A stretch of DNA of 64,000 bases from Lentzea waywayandensis (GTDB taxonomy: Bacteria > Actinomycetota > Actinomycetes > Mycobacteriales > Pseudonocardiaceae), in assembly GCF_900115955.1 (NCBI RefSeq), contig NZ_FOYL01000007.1, positions 310,001 to 374,000 on the forward strand. The letters are read 5' to 3'. Positions 18,052 through 26,427 of the stretch are shown one piece after another. The notes below the pieces were generated by a model. The model worked only from the letters and a program-made list of their open reading frames with translations. It was not told the DNA's origin and made no database searches. Each line of letters starts with the position of its first letter. The first letter of the stretch is position 1. Made by a program: the position numbers and the translations under genes.

Positions 18052-19608
18052 CTACGGTCGTGCGGAGAGCCCTCGGCCGTCGAGGTAGGCCTGGATCCCC
18101 TCGGGTGACAACGCCGGCGCCGCGCCGCCCTGACCGTCCTTCGGCACGTCCGGCCGCGGGTCACCGGTGCACTCGGAACTGCTGCCCGGCAGCGCCCCGT
18201 CGATCAGGTACCGGTTGACCTTGTCGTCGACGCACTTGTTGCCCCCGTTGTAGAGGCCGTGCTTGCCCTCGTCGGTGACGGTGATCAGGTTGTGCCCGAG
18301 CCGCTGGGCCATCGCCGGGCCGCTCGCGTACTGGGTCTGCGTGTCGCCCTCGGACTGCACGACGACGCCGATCGGGTAGCCGTTGCGGCCGATCCTGACC
18401 GCCGGCTCCGGCGGCGTGAACGAGCGGAACGTGCAGGTCATCGGCGCGGCCCTGACGATGCCGAAGCCGTACGGGTAGCGCTCGCGGAACATGCGCATGT
18501 CCTCGTAGTAGACGTGCAGGTCGGTCGGCCAGTCCGACTCGCAGGTGACCGTGTCGAACACGCCCGACCGCAGCTCCTCCAGCCCGGTCTTGGCGAGCAC
18601 CTGACCGGCCTTGGCGCCCTCGGCGTTGTCCGGCTTCTCCCCCGACCGGAGCTTGGTCACGATCGCCGCCAGGTCCGACCACAGTGGACGGTAGCGGGCA
18701 CCGACACCCGTTGCGCCGTCGAAGGAAGAGCGGTTGTGCTCACCGATCGGCGTCGCGTGCAGCTTCGCGGCGACCTTCTCGACCTCGGCCAGCACCTCGT
18801 CGCGTGACTTGCCCAGCCCGAACTTCTCGTTGCGCTCCCCCACCCACGCCGCCCACGCCTCGACGTCCATCCGGTACGCCACGGCCTGCTGGCGGAACTG
18901 CTCGTGCCAGATCCACTCCGGGTGCACGGCCGAGTCGAGCACGCTGCGGTCGAGCCGGTTCGGGAACAACGTCCCGTACACCGCGCCCAGGTACGTGCCG
19001 TAGGAGTAACCCAAGTAGTTGATCTTCTGCTCGCCCAGCACGGCGCGCACGACGTCCATGTCCCGCGCGGTGTTCGCGGTGCTGATGAACTGCCGGATCC
19101 CGCCGCCCGACTTCTGGCAGGCCTCCTCGGCCTCGCGCGCCTCGGCGGCCCACTTGCCGAACTCGCCGTCCGCGGGCCGGGACTCCGGCTCGGCGATCGC
19201 GGGCGCGGTGCGGCAGTTCAGCGCCGTCGAACCACCGACGCCGCGCGGGTCGATGCCGATCACGTCGTAGACCTGCGAGAGTTCGGACTTCGCCAGGAAC
19301 AACGGCAGGCCGAGGCCGGAACCGCCAGGTCCACCCGGATTGGTGAACAGCACGCCGCGCCTGCGGTCGGCCGCCACCGCCTTCTTGCGGCTGATCGTCA
19401 GGTTGATCCTGTCGCCGCCGGGTTTGGCGTAGTCGAGCGGCGCGACGAGCGTGGCGCATTCCAGTTCAGCGAGCTTTCCGCTGCACGGCGCCCACTTCAC
19501 CGGTTGGGCGTGGAACTCGGCGAGAGGGTCGGGAGGATCGGCCGCGGCGGTCACGCCCGTCGTCAGCAACGCCACCACGCTCAGGGCAAGGGCCGGGAAC
19601 CTACGCAA
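18052..19608 (-). CDS. Secreted alpha/beta hydrolase, tripeptidyl aminopeptidase-like
   Basis: A 518-residue exported hydrolase of the Streptomyces SlpD/SlpE (S33, TAP-like) group, which cuts tripeptides or short peptides from N-termini. The signal peptide (RRFPALALSVVALLTTGVTAAA) starts at TTG 19608, seven bases after GGAGG. The oxyanion motif TNPGGPGGSG (about residue 90), the nucleophile elbow GYSYGT (about residue 200) and the C-terminal TAP domain with the VTDEGKHGLYNGGNKCVD catalytic His region are present. Six or more cysteines suggest disulfides. It lies upstream of, and divergent from, fasR. Confidence 0.9.
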   Translation of the reverse strand: MRRFPALALSVVALLTTGVTAAADPPDPLAEFHAQPVKWAPCSGKLAELECATLVAPLDYAKPGGDRINLTISRKKAVAADRRRGVLFTNPGGPGGSGLGLPLFLAKSELSQVYDVIGIDPRGVGGSTALNCRTAPAIAEPESRPADGEFGKWAAEAREAEEACQKSGGGIRQFISTANTARDMDVVRAVLGEQKINYLGYSYGTYLGAVYGTLFPNRLDRSVLDSAVHPEWIWHEQFRQQAVAYRMDVEAWAAWVGERNEKFGLGKSRDEVLAEVEKVAAKLHATPIGEHNRSSFDGATGVGARYRPLWSDLAAIVTKLRSGEKPDNAEGAKAGQVLAKTGLEELRSGVFDTVTCESDWPTDLHVYYEDMRMFRERYPYGFGIVRAAPMTCTFRSFTPPEPAVRIGRNGYPIGVVVQSEGDTQTQYASGPAMAQRLGHNLITVTDEGKHGLYNGGNKCVDDKVNRYLIDGALPGSSSECTGDPRPDVPKDGQGGAAPALSPEGIQAYLDGRGLSARP

Positions 19609-19716
19609 GACGAACCTCCGCGCCGCACTGAAAGATCTCTGCCGCCCGACGGTATGGCCGCGCAAACAGCCACATGGGTTGTGTCACCCATCCCGGTGAT
19701 GTCCCCTCCTGAGCCC

Positions 19717-19722
19717 TAAGCT
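19717..19722 (+). promoter_or_regulatory. Candidate -10 hexamer TAAGCT, leaderless fasR promoter
   Basis: TAAGCT ends six bases before the ATG at 19729, with no Shine-Dalgarno sequence between. Confidence 0.5.
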
Positions 19723-19728
19723 GCGGGT

Positions 19729-20928
19729 ATGACCAGCAGCAAGGCGAAGGAGGAGCACCCGCCCACGCTCTCCGCCCGCACGATGCGCAAGATCGAACGC
19801 GCGTCGGGTTCGCTCGCCACCGCCAGCGTGGCCGAGATGGAACGGCGGCTGTCGTGGTTCGCGCGAATGCCCGCGGACCAGCGCGCGAGCGTGCTGCTGC
19901 TGATCCAGAACGGCGTGGCCGGGTTCGTCGAGTGGCTGCACGACCGGCAGCAGGCGATCCGGCTCACCGCGGACGCGTTCCGCAGCGCCCCCAAGGACAT
20001 CTCCCGCTGGGTCAGCCTGCGCCAGACCGTGGAACTGGTCCGGATAGCGCTGGAACTGTTCGAGGAGCAGATGCCGCAGATGGCGGCGGACGAGGCGGAG
20101 CGCGCGCTGCTGATGGAAGGCGTGCTGCGGTACGGGCGGGAGATCGCCTTCTCGGCCGCCACCTCGTACGCGACCGCCGCCGAGGCGCGCGGCGCCTGGG
20201 ACGCACGGCTGGAAGCGCTGGTCGTGGACGGCATCGTGCGTGGCGACCCCGAGGAGTCGCTGCTGTCCCGCGCCGCCGCGCTCGGCTGGGACCCGGCGAT
20301 CGAGGCGACGGTGCTGGTCGGCAACCCCGGCGGCGAGGACCCTCCGACGATCATCTACTCGGTGCGCAGCAAGGCCGCCCGCGCGGGCAGGCCGGTGCTG
20401 CTGTCCGTGCAGGGCTCCCGGCTCGTCGTCGTGCTCGGTGGCCCGACCGAGACAGGCGACGACGTGCTGGGCCGCATCTCCGAGGGCTTCGGCGAGGGCC
20501 CCGTGGTCGCCGGACCCACCGTGACCAACCTTTCTGAGGCTCATCGCAGCGCCAGCGACGCGCTGAGCGGCCTGCGCGCGGTCGTCGGCTGGCCCGCCGC
20601 GCCCCGGCCCGTTCGGTCGCTGGACCTGCTGCCGGAACGGGCGCTGGCCGGTGATCCGGAGGCCGAGTGGCAGCTCGTCGACAGGGTCGCGCGGCCGCTG
20701 GAGGACGCCGGCGGGGCGCTGCTGGAGACCGTGGACGCCTTCCTGGAGGTCGGGGGCGTGCTGGAGACGTGCGCGAAAAGACTGTTCGTGCACCCGAACA
20801 CGGTCAGATATCGCCTTCGGCGCGTTCAGGAAATGACGGGAAGAAATGCACATGACGCTCGAGACGCGCTTGTGCTTCGCGTCGCTTTGTCTGTAGGACG
20901 CCTTGCTCGCGCCCGGGGCCTGTGGTAG
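19729..20928 (+). CDS. fasR: PucR-type transcriptional activator of fatty acid synthesis
   Basis: A 399-residue regulator with a central GGDEF-like PucR domain and a C-terminal PucR helix-turn-helix (about residues 335-395, LETCAKRLFVHPNTVRYRLRRVQEMTG). Its place immediately upstream of fabD matches fasR of Streptomyces coelicolor, an activator of the fab operon, and Rv2242 (FasR) of M. tuberculosis, which answers to acyl-CoA levels. The same role is likely here. It has its own leaderless-type promoter and is separated from fabD by 195 bp containing a candidate operator. Confidence 0.9.
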   Translation: MTSSKAKEEHPPTLSARTMRKIERASGSLATASVAEMERRLSWFARMPADQRASVLLLIQNGVAGFVEWLHDRQQAIRLTADAFRSAPKDISRWVSLRQTVELVRIALELFEEQMPQMAADEAERALLMEGVLRYGREIAFSAATSYATAAEARGAWDARLEALVVDGIVRGDPEESLLSRAAALGWDPAIEATVLVGNPGGEDPPTIIYSVRSKAARAGRPVLLSVQGSRLVVVLGGPTETGDDVLGRISEGFGEGPVVAGPTVTNLSEAHRSASDALSGLRAVVGWPAAPRPVRSLDLLPERALAGDPEAEWQLVDRVARPLEDAGGALLETVDAFLEVGGVLETCAKRLFVHPNTVRYRLRRVQEMTGRNAHDARDALVLRVALSVGRLARARGLW

Positions 20929-21037
20929 CCGAACGGGCTGTGACGGACTTCGCACACATCCGTTAGGGTGAGGGCCAAACGACCCCCCACCGCGCTGAGC
21001 TGGGCTTACGTCGCGGAGCGTTCACCTGGCAGACACT

Positions 21038-21056
21038 TTTGTAGGGTCTCTACAAA
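21038..21056. promoter_or_regulatory. Inverted repeat upstream of fabD, candidate FasR operator
   Basis: TTTGTAG (21038-21044) and CTACAAA (21050-21056) form a perfect 7-bp inverted repeat with a 5-base spacer, in the AT-richer gap between fasR and fabD. Its position about 70 bp before the fabD start fits a site for the activator encoded just upstream. Confidence 0.45.
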
Positions 21057-21123
21057 TACGATCGCAGTACTTCGTTCTTTACAGCATGGGGTACCGGTGG
21101 GTTCACCAGCTTTAGTAATCGAC

Positions 21124-22053
21124 GTGATCGCACTCCTCGCGCCCGGACAAGGGTCCCAGACGCCCGGCATGCTCACCCCCTGGCTCGAACTGGAGGGGGC
21201 CGAGAAGCAGGTCCGGGCGTGGTCGGAGATCACGGGCCTCGACCTCGTGCGTCTCGGCACCACCGCGGAGGCTGACGAGATCGTCGACACCGCGATCACC
21301 CAGCCGCTCGTCGTGGCTCTCGCGCTGCTCGCGTTCGGTGAGCTGCGCCGCCGCGTCGAACTGCCCTCCGCCGTGATCGTCGGCGGCCACTCGGTCGGCG
21401 AGCTCGCCGCCGCGTCGGTCGCGGGCGTCATCAGCGCCGACGACGCCGTCGCGCTGGCCGCCGTGCGCGGTGCCGCGATGGCCGAGGCCTGCGCCCAGGA
21501 GCCGACCGGCATGGCCGCGGTGCTCGGTGGCGACGAGCCGGAGGTGCTCGCGCGCCTCGAGGAGCTCGGTCTCGTGCCCGCCAACCGCAACGGCGCCGGC
21601 CAGATCGTCGCCGCCGGTCCGCGTGCCGCACTCGACGAGCTCGCGGAGAACCCTCCGGGCACGGCGAAGGTCCGCAAGCTGGCCGTCGCGGGCGCGTTCC
21701 ACACCAAGTACATGGCGCCGGCCGAAGACGCCGTGCGCGCGCGTGCCGCCGAAGTCACCACGCACGACCCGTTGCTGCCGCTGCTGTCCAACAAGGACGG
21801 TCAGGTCGTCACCGAGGGCACCGAGGTCCTGCGCCGCCTGGTCTCCCAGGTCACGAGCCCGGTCCGCTGGGACGTCTGCCAGGCCACCCTCGTCGAGAAG
21901 GGCATCGCCGGCTCGATCGAGCTGCCGCCCGCCGGCGCGCTCACGGGTCTCGCCAAGCGTGCGATGAAGGGCACCGCCACCCTCGCCCTGAAGACCCCAG
22001 ACCAGTTCGAGAAGGTCGCGGAGCTCTTCGACACCGTTGGAGCCGATAAGTGA
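21124..22053 (+). CDS. fabD: Malonyl-CoA:ACP transacylase
   Basis: A 309-residue cytosolic enzyme that moves malonyl groups from CoA to acyl carrier protein, supplying the elongation unit of type II fatty acid synthesis. The opening ALLAPGQGSQTPGML, the nucleophile motif GGHSVGELAAASVAG (catalytic Ser about residue 87) and the AGAFHTKYM segment with the catalytic His are present. The start is most likely GTG 21124, with TAGTAA just upstream and no ribosome site, suggesting a leaderless mRNA; a GTG at 21098 is also in frame. The stop overlaps the fabH start. Confidence 0.94.
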   Translation: MIALLAPGQGSQTPGMLTPWLELEGAEKQVRAWSEITGLDLVRLGTTAEADEIVDTAITQPLVVALALLAFGELRRRVELPSAVIVGGHSVGELAAASVAGVISADDAVALAAVRGAAMAEACAQEPTGMAAVLGGDEPEVLARLEELGLVPANRNGAGQIVAAGPRAALDELAENPPGTAKVRKLAVAGAFHTKYMAPAEDAVRARAAEVTTHDPLLPLLSNKDGQVVTEGTEVLRRLVSQVTSPVRWDVCQATLVEKGIAGSIELPPAGALTGLAKRAMKGTATLALKTPDQFEKVAELFDTVGADK

Positions 22054-23027
22054 CGACCTTCCAGGCCCCGCACGCGGCTGCGGGTAGCCGCATCATCGGT
22101 CTCGGCAGCTACCAGCCCGAGACGGTGGTGAGCAACCACGACCTCGCCCAGCGCATGGACACCTCGGACGAGTGGGTCCGCGAGCGCGTCGGCATCGTCA
22201 ACCGGCACGTGGCGGCCAAGGACGAGGGCGTCGTGGACATGTCCGTCGCGGCGGGCACCAAGGCGATCGCGGACGCGGGCCTCACCGCGGCCGACATCGG
22301 TGGCGTGATCGTGGCGACGTGCACCATGCCGTCGACCATCCCGAACGCCGCCGCGCAGGTCGCCACCCGGCTGGGCATCAAGGCCGCGGCCGCGTTCGAC
22401 CTGAACGCCGCGTGCGCGGGCTTCTGCTACGCCGTCGCGACCGCCGCGGACATCGTTCGCGGCGGCGCGGTGAAGAACTTCCTCGTCATCGGCGCGGAGA
22501 AGCTCACCGACTGGACCCACCCCGACGACCGCTCGACCGCGATCATCTTCGCGGACGGCGCGGGTGCCGTCGTCGTCGGTGCCAGCGACGAGAACCACAT
22601 CGGCCCCGTCGCCTGGGGCTCGGACGGCTCGATGTCCGAGGTCATCAGGATCGACGACCGCGACTCGTTCATCCACCAGGAAGGCCAGACGGTCTTCCGG
22701 TGGGCGACGACCCAGATCGCACCGGTAGCGCTCCGTGCCGCCGAACTCGCGGGTGTCGAACTGTCCGAAGTGGACGTGTTCGCCCCGCACCAGGCCAACC
22801 TCAGGATCATCGAGGCCATCGCCAAGCGCCTGCGCAACAATGGTGCGCGCGAGGACCTGAAGGTCGCTCGAGACATCGTCGAATCCGGCAACACCTCCTC
22901 GGCCTCGATCCCCATGGCGCTGGACCACATGAGGTCGGCGGGCGAGATCTCCTCCGGAGACGTGGTGCTGATGGTCGGGTTCGGCGCTGGCCTGTCCTAC
23001 GCGGGCCAGGTGATCCGGTGCCCGTGA
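22050..23027 (+). CDS. fabH: Beta-ketoacyl-ACP synthase III
   Basis: A 325-residue condensing enzyme that starts fatty acid synthesis by joining an acyl-CoA primer to malonyl-ACP. The catalytic triad is visible: Cys in NAACAGFCYAVA (about residue 122), His in APHQANLRIIEA and Asn in ESGNTSSASIPMAL. Actinobacterial FabH enzymes often use branched primers. The GTG at 22050 overlaps the fabD stop (GTGA). Mycobacteria lack fabH at this point in the operon, so the order here is the Streptomyces one. Confidence 0.95.
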   Translation: MTTFQAPHAAAGSRIIGLGSYQPETVVSNHDLAQRMDTSDEWVRERVGIVNRHVAAKDEGVVDMSVAAGTKAIADAGLTAADIGGVIVATCTMPSTIPNAAAQVATRLGIKAAAAFDLNAACAGFCYAVATAADIVRGGAVKNFLVIGAEKLTDWTHPDDRSTAIIFADGAGAVVVGASDENHIGPVAWGSDGSMSEVIRIDDRDSFIHQEGQTVFRWATTQIAPVALRAAELAGVELSEVDVFAPHQANLRIIEAIAKRLRNNGAREDLKVARDIVESGNTSSASIPMALDHMRSAGEISSGDVVLMVGFGAGLSYAGQVIRCP

Positions 23028-23073
23028 GCACCACCCCGAGTTTTTCCATCGTTTCAATCGAAAGGGAACTTCA

Positions 23074-23310
23074 GTGAGCGACAACGTCCTGTCCGGTCTT
23101 GCCGAGATCGTCGAAGAGGTCGCCGGCGTTGCCGCCGACGACGTCACCGCTGAGAAGTCCTTCGTGGACGACCTCGACATCGACTCGCTGTCGATGGTCG
23201 AGATCGCCGTCCAGGCTGAGGACAAGTTCGGCGTGAAGATCCCGGACGACGAGCTGGCCAACCTCAAGACCGTTGGTGACGCGGTGAACTACATCACCAG
23301 CAACAAGTGA
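23074..23310 (+). CDS. acpP: Acyl carrier protein
   Basis: A 78-residue acidic four-helix carrier protein. The phosphopantetheine attachment site is the Ser of DLDIDSLSMVE (about residue 38). It shuttles growing acyl chains among the Fab enzymes. The start is GTG 23074 with GGGAA nearby; the gap from fabH is 46 bp, the largest inside the operon, which may allow separate ribosome loading for this abundant protein. Its stop overlaps the fabF start. Confidence 0.96.
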   Translation: MSDNVLSGLAEIVEEVAGVAADDVTAEKSFVDDLDIDSLSMVEIAVQAEDKFGVKIPDDELANLKTVGDAVNYITSNK

Positions 23311-24542
23311 GTTCGGGCATCGAGGTCGTCATCACCGGGCTGGGTGCCACCACCCCGCTCGGTGGTGATGTCACGTCCACCTGGGACGCGCTTCTGGCAG
23401 GCAAGAGCGGGGTCGGCCCCATGACCCACGAGTGGGTCGCGAAGTACGACCTGCCTGTCAAGATCGCGTCCGAGCTCGTGGTGGACCCGACCGAGGTGCT
23501 CCCCCGAGTGGAAGCTCGACGCCTGGACCGCTCCGAGCAGGTCGCCATCGTGGCGTCCCGCCAGGCGTGGTCCGACGCGGGACACAACGACGACACCGTC
23601 GACAAACAGCGCCTCGCCGTGATCATCGGCACGGGCATCGGCGGCGCGATCACCCTGCTGACCCAGGACGACCTCCTGGAGCAGCACGGCCTGCGCAAGG
23701 TGTCGCCGCTGACCGTCCCCATGCTCATGCCGAACGGACCGGCCGCGCACGTGGGCCTGGAACTGAAGGCACAGGCGGGCGTGCACGCCCCGGTCTCCGC
23801 CTGCGCGTCAGGCGCGGAGGCCATCGCGTGGGCCTACCGCATGATCATGTCCGGCGAAGCCGACGTGGTCGTGGCAGGCGGCGCGGAAGCGTGCATCACG
23901 GCGATCCCGGTCGCGGGCTTCTCGCAGGCCCGCACCATGAGCACCCGCAACGACGAGCCGGAGAAGGCCTCGCGACCGTTCGACACGGCCCGCGACGGCT
24001 TCGTCCTCGGCGAGGGCGCGGGCGTCATGGTCCTGGAACGCCGCGAGTTCGCAGAGGCCCGCGGAGCCAAGATCTACGGCCGTCTCGCCGGTATCGGCAC
24101 GTCGGCCGACGGCTACCACATCACCGCCCCGGACCCCGAGGGCGTCGGCCAGTCGCGCGCCATCGCCGCAGCCCTGCGCTCCGGCGGCATCGACCCGTCC
24201 GACGTCGGCCACGTGAACTGCCACGCCACGTCCACCCCGGTGGGCGACGTCGCGGAGACCGTGGCGATCCGCAAGGCGATCGGCGACCACCCGGTCCTGA
24301 CCGCCCCGAAGGGCTCCCTGGGCCACCTGCTGGGAGCAGCAGGCGCGGTCGAGGCCATCATCACCGTCCTCTCGATCCGCGACGGCATCGTTCCCCAGAC
24401 GCTCAACCTGGAGAACCTCGACCCGGCCGTCACGCTGGACGTGGTGGCGGGCGAACCCCGCAAGATCAAGCTGGACGCCGCGGTGAACGACTCGTTCGGG
24501 TTCGGCGGCCACAACGTGGCCCTGGCCTTCACCCCGGCCTAA
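23307..24542 (+). CDS. fabF: Beta-ketoacyl-ACP synthase II
   Basis: A 411-residue elongation condensing enzyme (KasA/FabF type) that extends acyl-ACP with malonyl-ACP. The catalytic Cys is in SACASGAEAIAWAY (about residue 166), the two His are in NCHATSTPVGD and GSLGHLLGAAGAVE, and the Gly-rich close is NDSFGFGGHN. GTG 23307 overlaps the acpP stop (GTGA). A terminator follows, ending the fasR-fabD-fabH-acpP-fabF block. Confidence 0.95.
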   Translation: MSSGIEVVITGLGATTPLGGDVTSTWDALLAGKSGVGPMTHEWVAKYDLPVKIASELVVDPTEVLPRVEARRLDRSEQVAIVASRQAWSDAGHNDDTVDKQRLAVIIGTGIGGAITLLTQDDLLEQHGLRKVSPLTVPMLMPNGPAAHVGLELKAQAGVHAPVSACASGAEAIAWAYRMIMSGEADVVVAGGAEACITAIPVAGFSQARTMSTRNDEPEKASRPFDTARDGFVLGEGAGVMVLERREFAEARGAKIYGRLAGIGTSADGYHITAPDPEGVGQSRAIAAALRSGGIDPSDVGHVNCHATSTPVGDVAETVAIRKAIGDHPVLTAPKGSLGHLLGAAGAVEAIITVLSIRDGIVPQTLNLENLDPAVTLDVVAGEPRKIKLDAAVNDSFGFGGHNVALAFTPA

Positions 24543-24561
24543 GCACCACCGTTCCACCGCA

Positions 24562-24592
24562 CGCCCCGGTCCGCCCAGCGGCCCGGGGCGTT
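24562..24592 (+). terminator. Terminator of the fatty acid operon
   Basis: A 9-bp stem (24562-24570 with 24584-24592) encloses a 4-bp inner stem CCGC/GCGG and is followed by GCGCTTT. It lies 20 bases after the fabF stop. Confidence 0.8.
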
Positions 24593-24602
24593 GCGCTTTC
24601 CC

Positions 24603-25251
24603 GGCCAGGGATTCGGCACGCTCGCGCAGGGGTCCCCTTGGATTCAGCGTCCCCGCGACCCAACGTAGCGAGCGGGTCTGACAGTCCCGCGAGGACGAGA
24701 GCGAGAGCCGGAGCGAGCGTGGGGCAACGCGGGAGCAGGGGGAGCAGAGCGGGGAGTGATGCGAGGCGCGGAGCGGGCGAGGCGAGGGTGGGACCGAGCT
24801 GGCAGCCCGCACGCCCACCCGATCGCAGATCGCACGCGATGCCGAAGGCGAGCCGTCCTTACCGCGCGGTCAGGGTGGGGTGGTCCCGTCACGAGTCGCA
24901 CCTCAGCACTTGCTGCATCTGAGGAGGAGGGGCAAGTCGACACGCTTTTCGTCGACTTGCCCCTCCTCCTCAGATGTGGCCCGCTCGGGTGCGACTCGTG
25001 ACGGGACCACCCCACCAACGCACCCCAGCTACGCAACGCGCCTCCGCCCAACGCAACAGGCGTGCCATCAACCTGCGCGTGGCGTGGGCCGGTCTTTGAT
25101 CAGATTGTGGGGGTCTGGGGGCGGAGTCCCCAGGAAGCAGCAGCCACACCCGCACTCAACGCACCCACCTACGAACGACAAACCGCCGCCCGCCAACGAA
25201 ACAGGGGGACGACCTACGCAACCGACGCGCCAACGCCGAAGGCGAGGCGCC
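24603..25251. other. Gene-free 650-bp region with purine-rich tract and giant inverted repeat
   Basis: No credible gene is present; the open frames are low-complexity Arg/Ser/Pro translations. About 24691-24798 the plus strand is strikingly rich in G and A (GAG, GCGAG, GGAG units). It is followed by the 143-bp inverted repeat at 24874-25016. The rest, up to 25251, contains degenerate repeats of motifs such as ACGCAAC and CGCCAACG. The region separates convergent transcripts of fabF and the gene at 25252. Confidence 0.8.
24874..25016. repeat. 143-bp inverted repeat with two perfect stems
   Basis: The outer stem is 29 bp and perfect (24874-24902 with 24988-25016). The inner stem is 26 bp and perfect (24916-24941 with 24951-24976), with a 9-base loop ACGCTTTTC. 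Between them is an asymmetric internal loop of 13 and 11 bases. As DNA it could extrude a cruciform; as RNA it would stop transcription or RNase access from both sides. The segment 24901-24924 also resembles the 3' end of the adjacent gene (25250-25272). Confidence 0.95.
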
Positions 25252-25824
25252 TCAGCACTTCTCCATCTGAGGGTTCCGGTTCTCCGCGGCCTCATCCACC
25301 TTCAAAACCCCACCCTCCCAGACCAACACATAAACCACCCGCCACCGAATACACCCTTCAGGCAACGCAGGCGGAGCCTTGGCAACATCCTGAGTGGACA
25401 CGAACGAGATCAACGCCCGCAGCCGCCGAGCAACCACATCGGACTCGATCCGCTGCACCACCATCCCGCCGTCCTCAGTGGTCTCGTAAGCCGCGACCCA
25501 GGAAGCCTCAGGCGTGGACGAAACCCGCCGAGCCGACACCACCCCGCGCCAGGCATCGAAGTCCCGCGAGTTGATCGCGTCGAAGTAGGCCTGCAACACC
25601 CGCTGCACAGCCGTCCGATCCGGATGCGTGAACGAGTCCGGGCTGAGCCGGACCTCCGCGGACCCGGGCACCGGCCCCGCGACGGACGAGGACGCGACCA
25701 CGGGCGCCCCCTTGGCCTCGGCCGGACGCGAGTACACGGTCCGGCCCACCATTCCTGCCGCCACCGCGGCACCGGTGATCACCACCACGGCCGGCACCAG
25801 CCAGCGGCTTGCCACGCTCCCCAC
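25252..25824 (-). CDS. Exported or membrane-anchored NTF2-like protein
   Basis: A 190-residue protein with one N-terminal hydrophobic segment (WLVPAVVVITGAAVAAGMVG, about residues 8-27), a Pro/Ala/Ser linker and a C-terminal alpha-plus-beta domain. The domain's AVQRVLQAYFDAINSRDFDAWRGVV resembles SnoaL/NTF2-type domains found in Mce-associated and other extracytoplasmic actinobacterial proteins. No catalytic residues are evident. The GTG start has TAGGCT exactly six bases upstream, suggesting a leaderless mRNA. Its last codons lie in a sequence echoed inside the 143-bp inverted repeat. Confidence 0.65.
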   Translation of the reverse strand: MGSVASRWLVPAVVVITGAAVAAGMVGRTVYSRPAEAKGAPVVASSSVAGPVPGSAEVRLSPDSFTHPDRTAVQRVLQAYFDAINSRDFDAWRGVVSARRVSSTPEASWVAAYETTEDGGMVVQRIESDVVARRLRALISFVSTQDVAKAPPALPEGCIRWRVVYVLVWEGGVLKVDEAAENRNPQMEKC

Positions 25825-25830
25825 ACGCGC

Positions 25831-25836
25831 AGCCTA
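25831..25836 (-). promoter_or_regulatory. Candidate -10 hexamer TAGGCT, leaderless promoter
   Basis: On the minus strand TAGGCT ends six bases before the GTG at 25824. Confidence 0.45.
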
Positions 25837-26427
25837 GCCGCACGGCACGCCGGGGAGCAGAGGGCCGCTCACAAAACGTGTCTCGTTACAACAAAACACG
25901 GATTTCACTCGAACGATTACATCACATAGGGATTTGCCCAGTTGCATGTAGCAAGACAATGTTTGATACATAAAAAGTCGGTGCCCAATCTCATCCTACG
26001 AATGGGTTCCTACGGGCTACGCCATACCGCCGTTCGGCCGTATCAAACACGCAATGGCAGCCAATTTTTGCTTCACTCGTAAAGAGCAACCGACACAGCG
26101 CGTACACGACGTTTGCACACACCTAACTATACGTCGGGATCGAACTGGAATACCGCAGCTCAGAGGCACCCATGATCAGGAACGCCTCGGTGCCGTTTAG
26201 CGAAAACGCGGGATACGCCGGACAAACCGTCCGGCAGCAAACATCTCAACCGGGTGAGACGGACCCAAACCTCATGACTCGACGTCACATACGCACCGGT
26301 AACCGATGTTCTTTCGGACACGAACGGGGTACCCATATGACCCTAACGGCGGATTCCCCATAGCCTCGAGATTGTGCGGAAATATGCGGCATCAAAGAAA
26401 CGAAAACGAGTCAGGGAGGGGAATTCG
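25837..26427. promoter_or_regulatory. AT-richer 590-bp region upstream of the lanthipeptide operon
   Basis: Base composition drops visibly here, with runs such as AAAACACGG, TACATAAAAAG and CCAATTTTTGC that are rare elsewhere in the window. It holds the divergent promoters of the NTF2-like gene and the lanthipeptide cluster. A perfect inverted repeat GCCGGAC-AAACC-GTCCGGC (26217-26235) is a possible operator. A 63-codon frame (26172-26363) has a fair ribosome site but non-actinobacterial codon use, so I do not call it. AGGGAGGGG before 26428 is the lanKC ribosome site. Confidence 0.6.

Noticed and set aside
24644-25051. Frames of 81-135 codons in the fabF downstream region
   Set aside because: They consist of low-complexity Arg/Ser/Pro sequence produced by the purine-rich tract and run through the giant inverted repeat.
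26172-26363. A 63-codon frame upstream of lanKC that might be a second precursor peptide
   Set aside because: It has an acceptable ribosome site, but third positions are not GC-biased, there is no leader motif and no Ser/Cys ring pattern.
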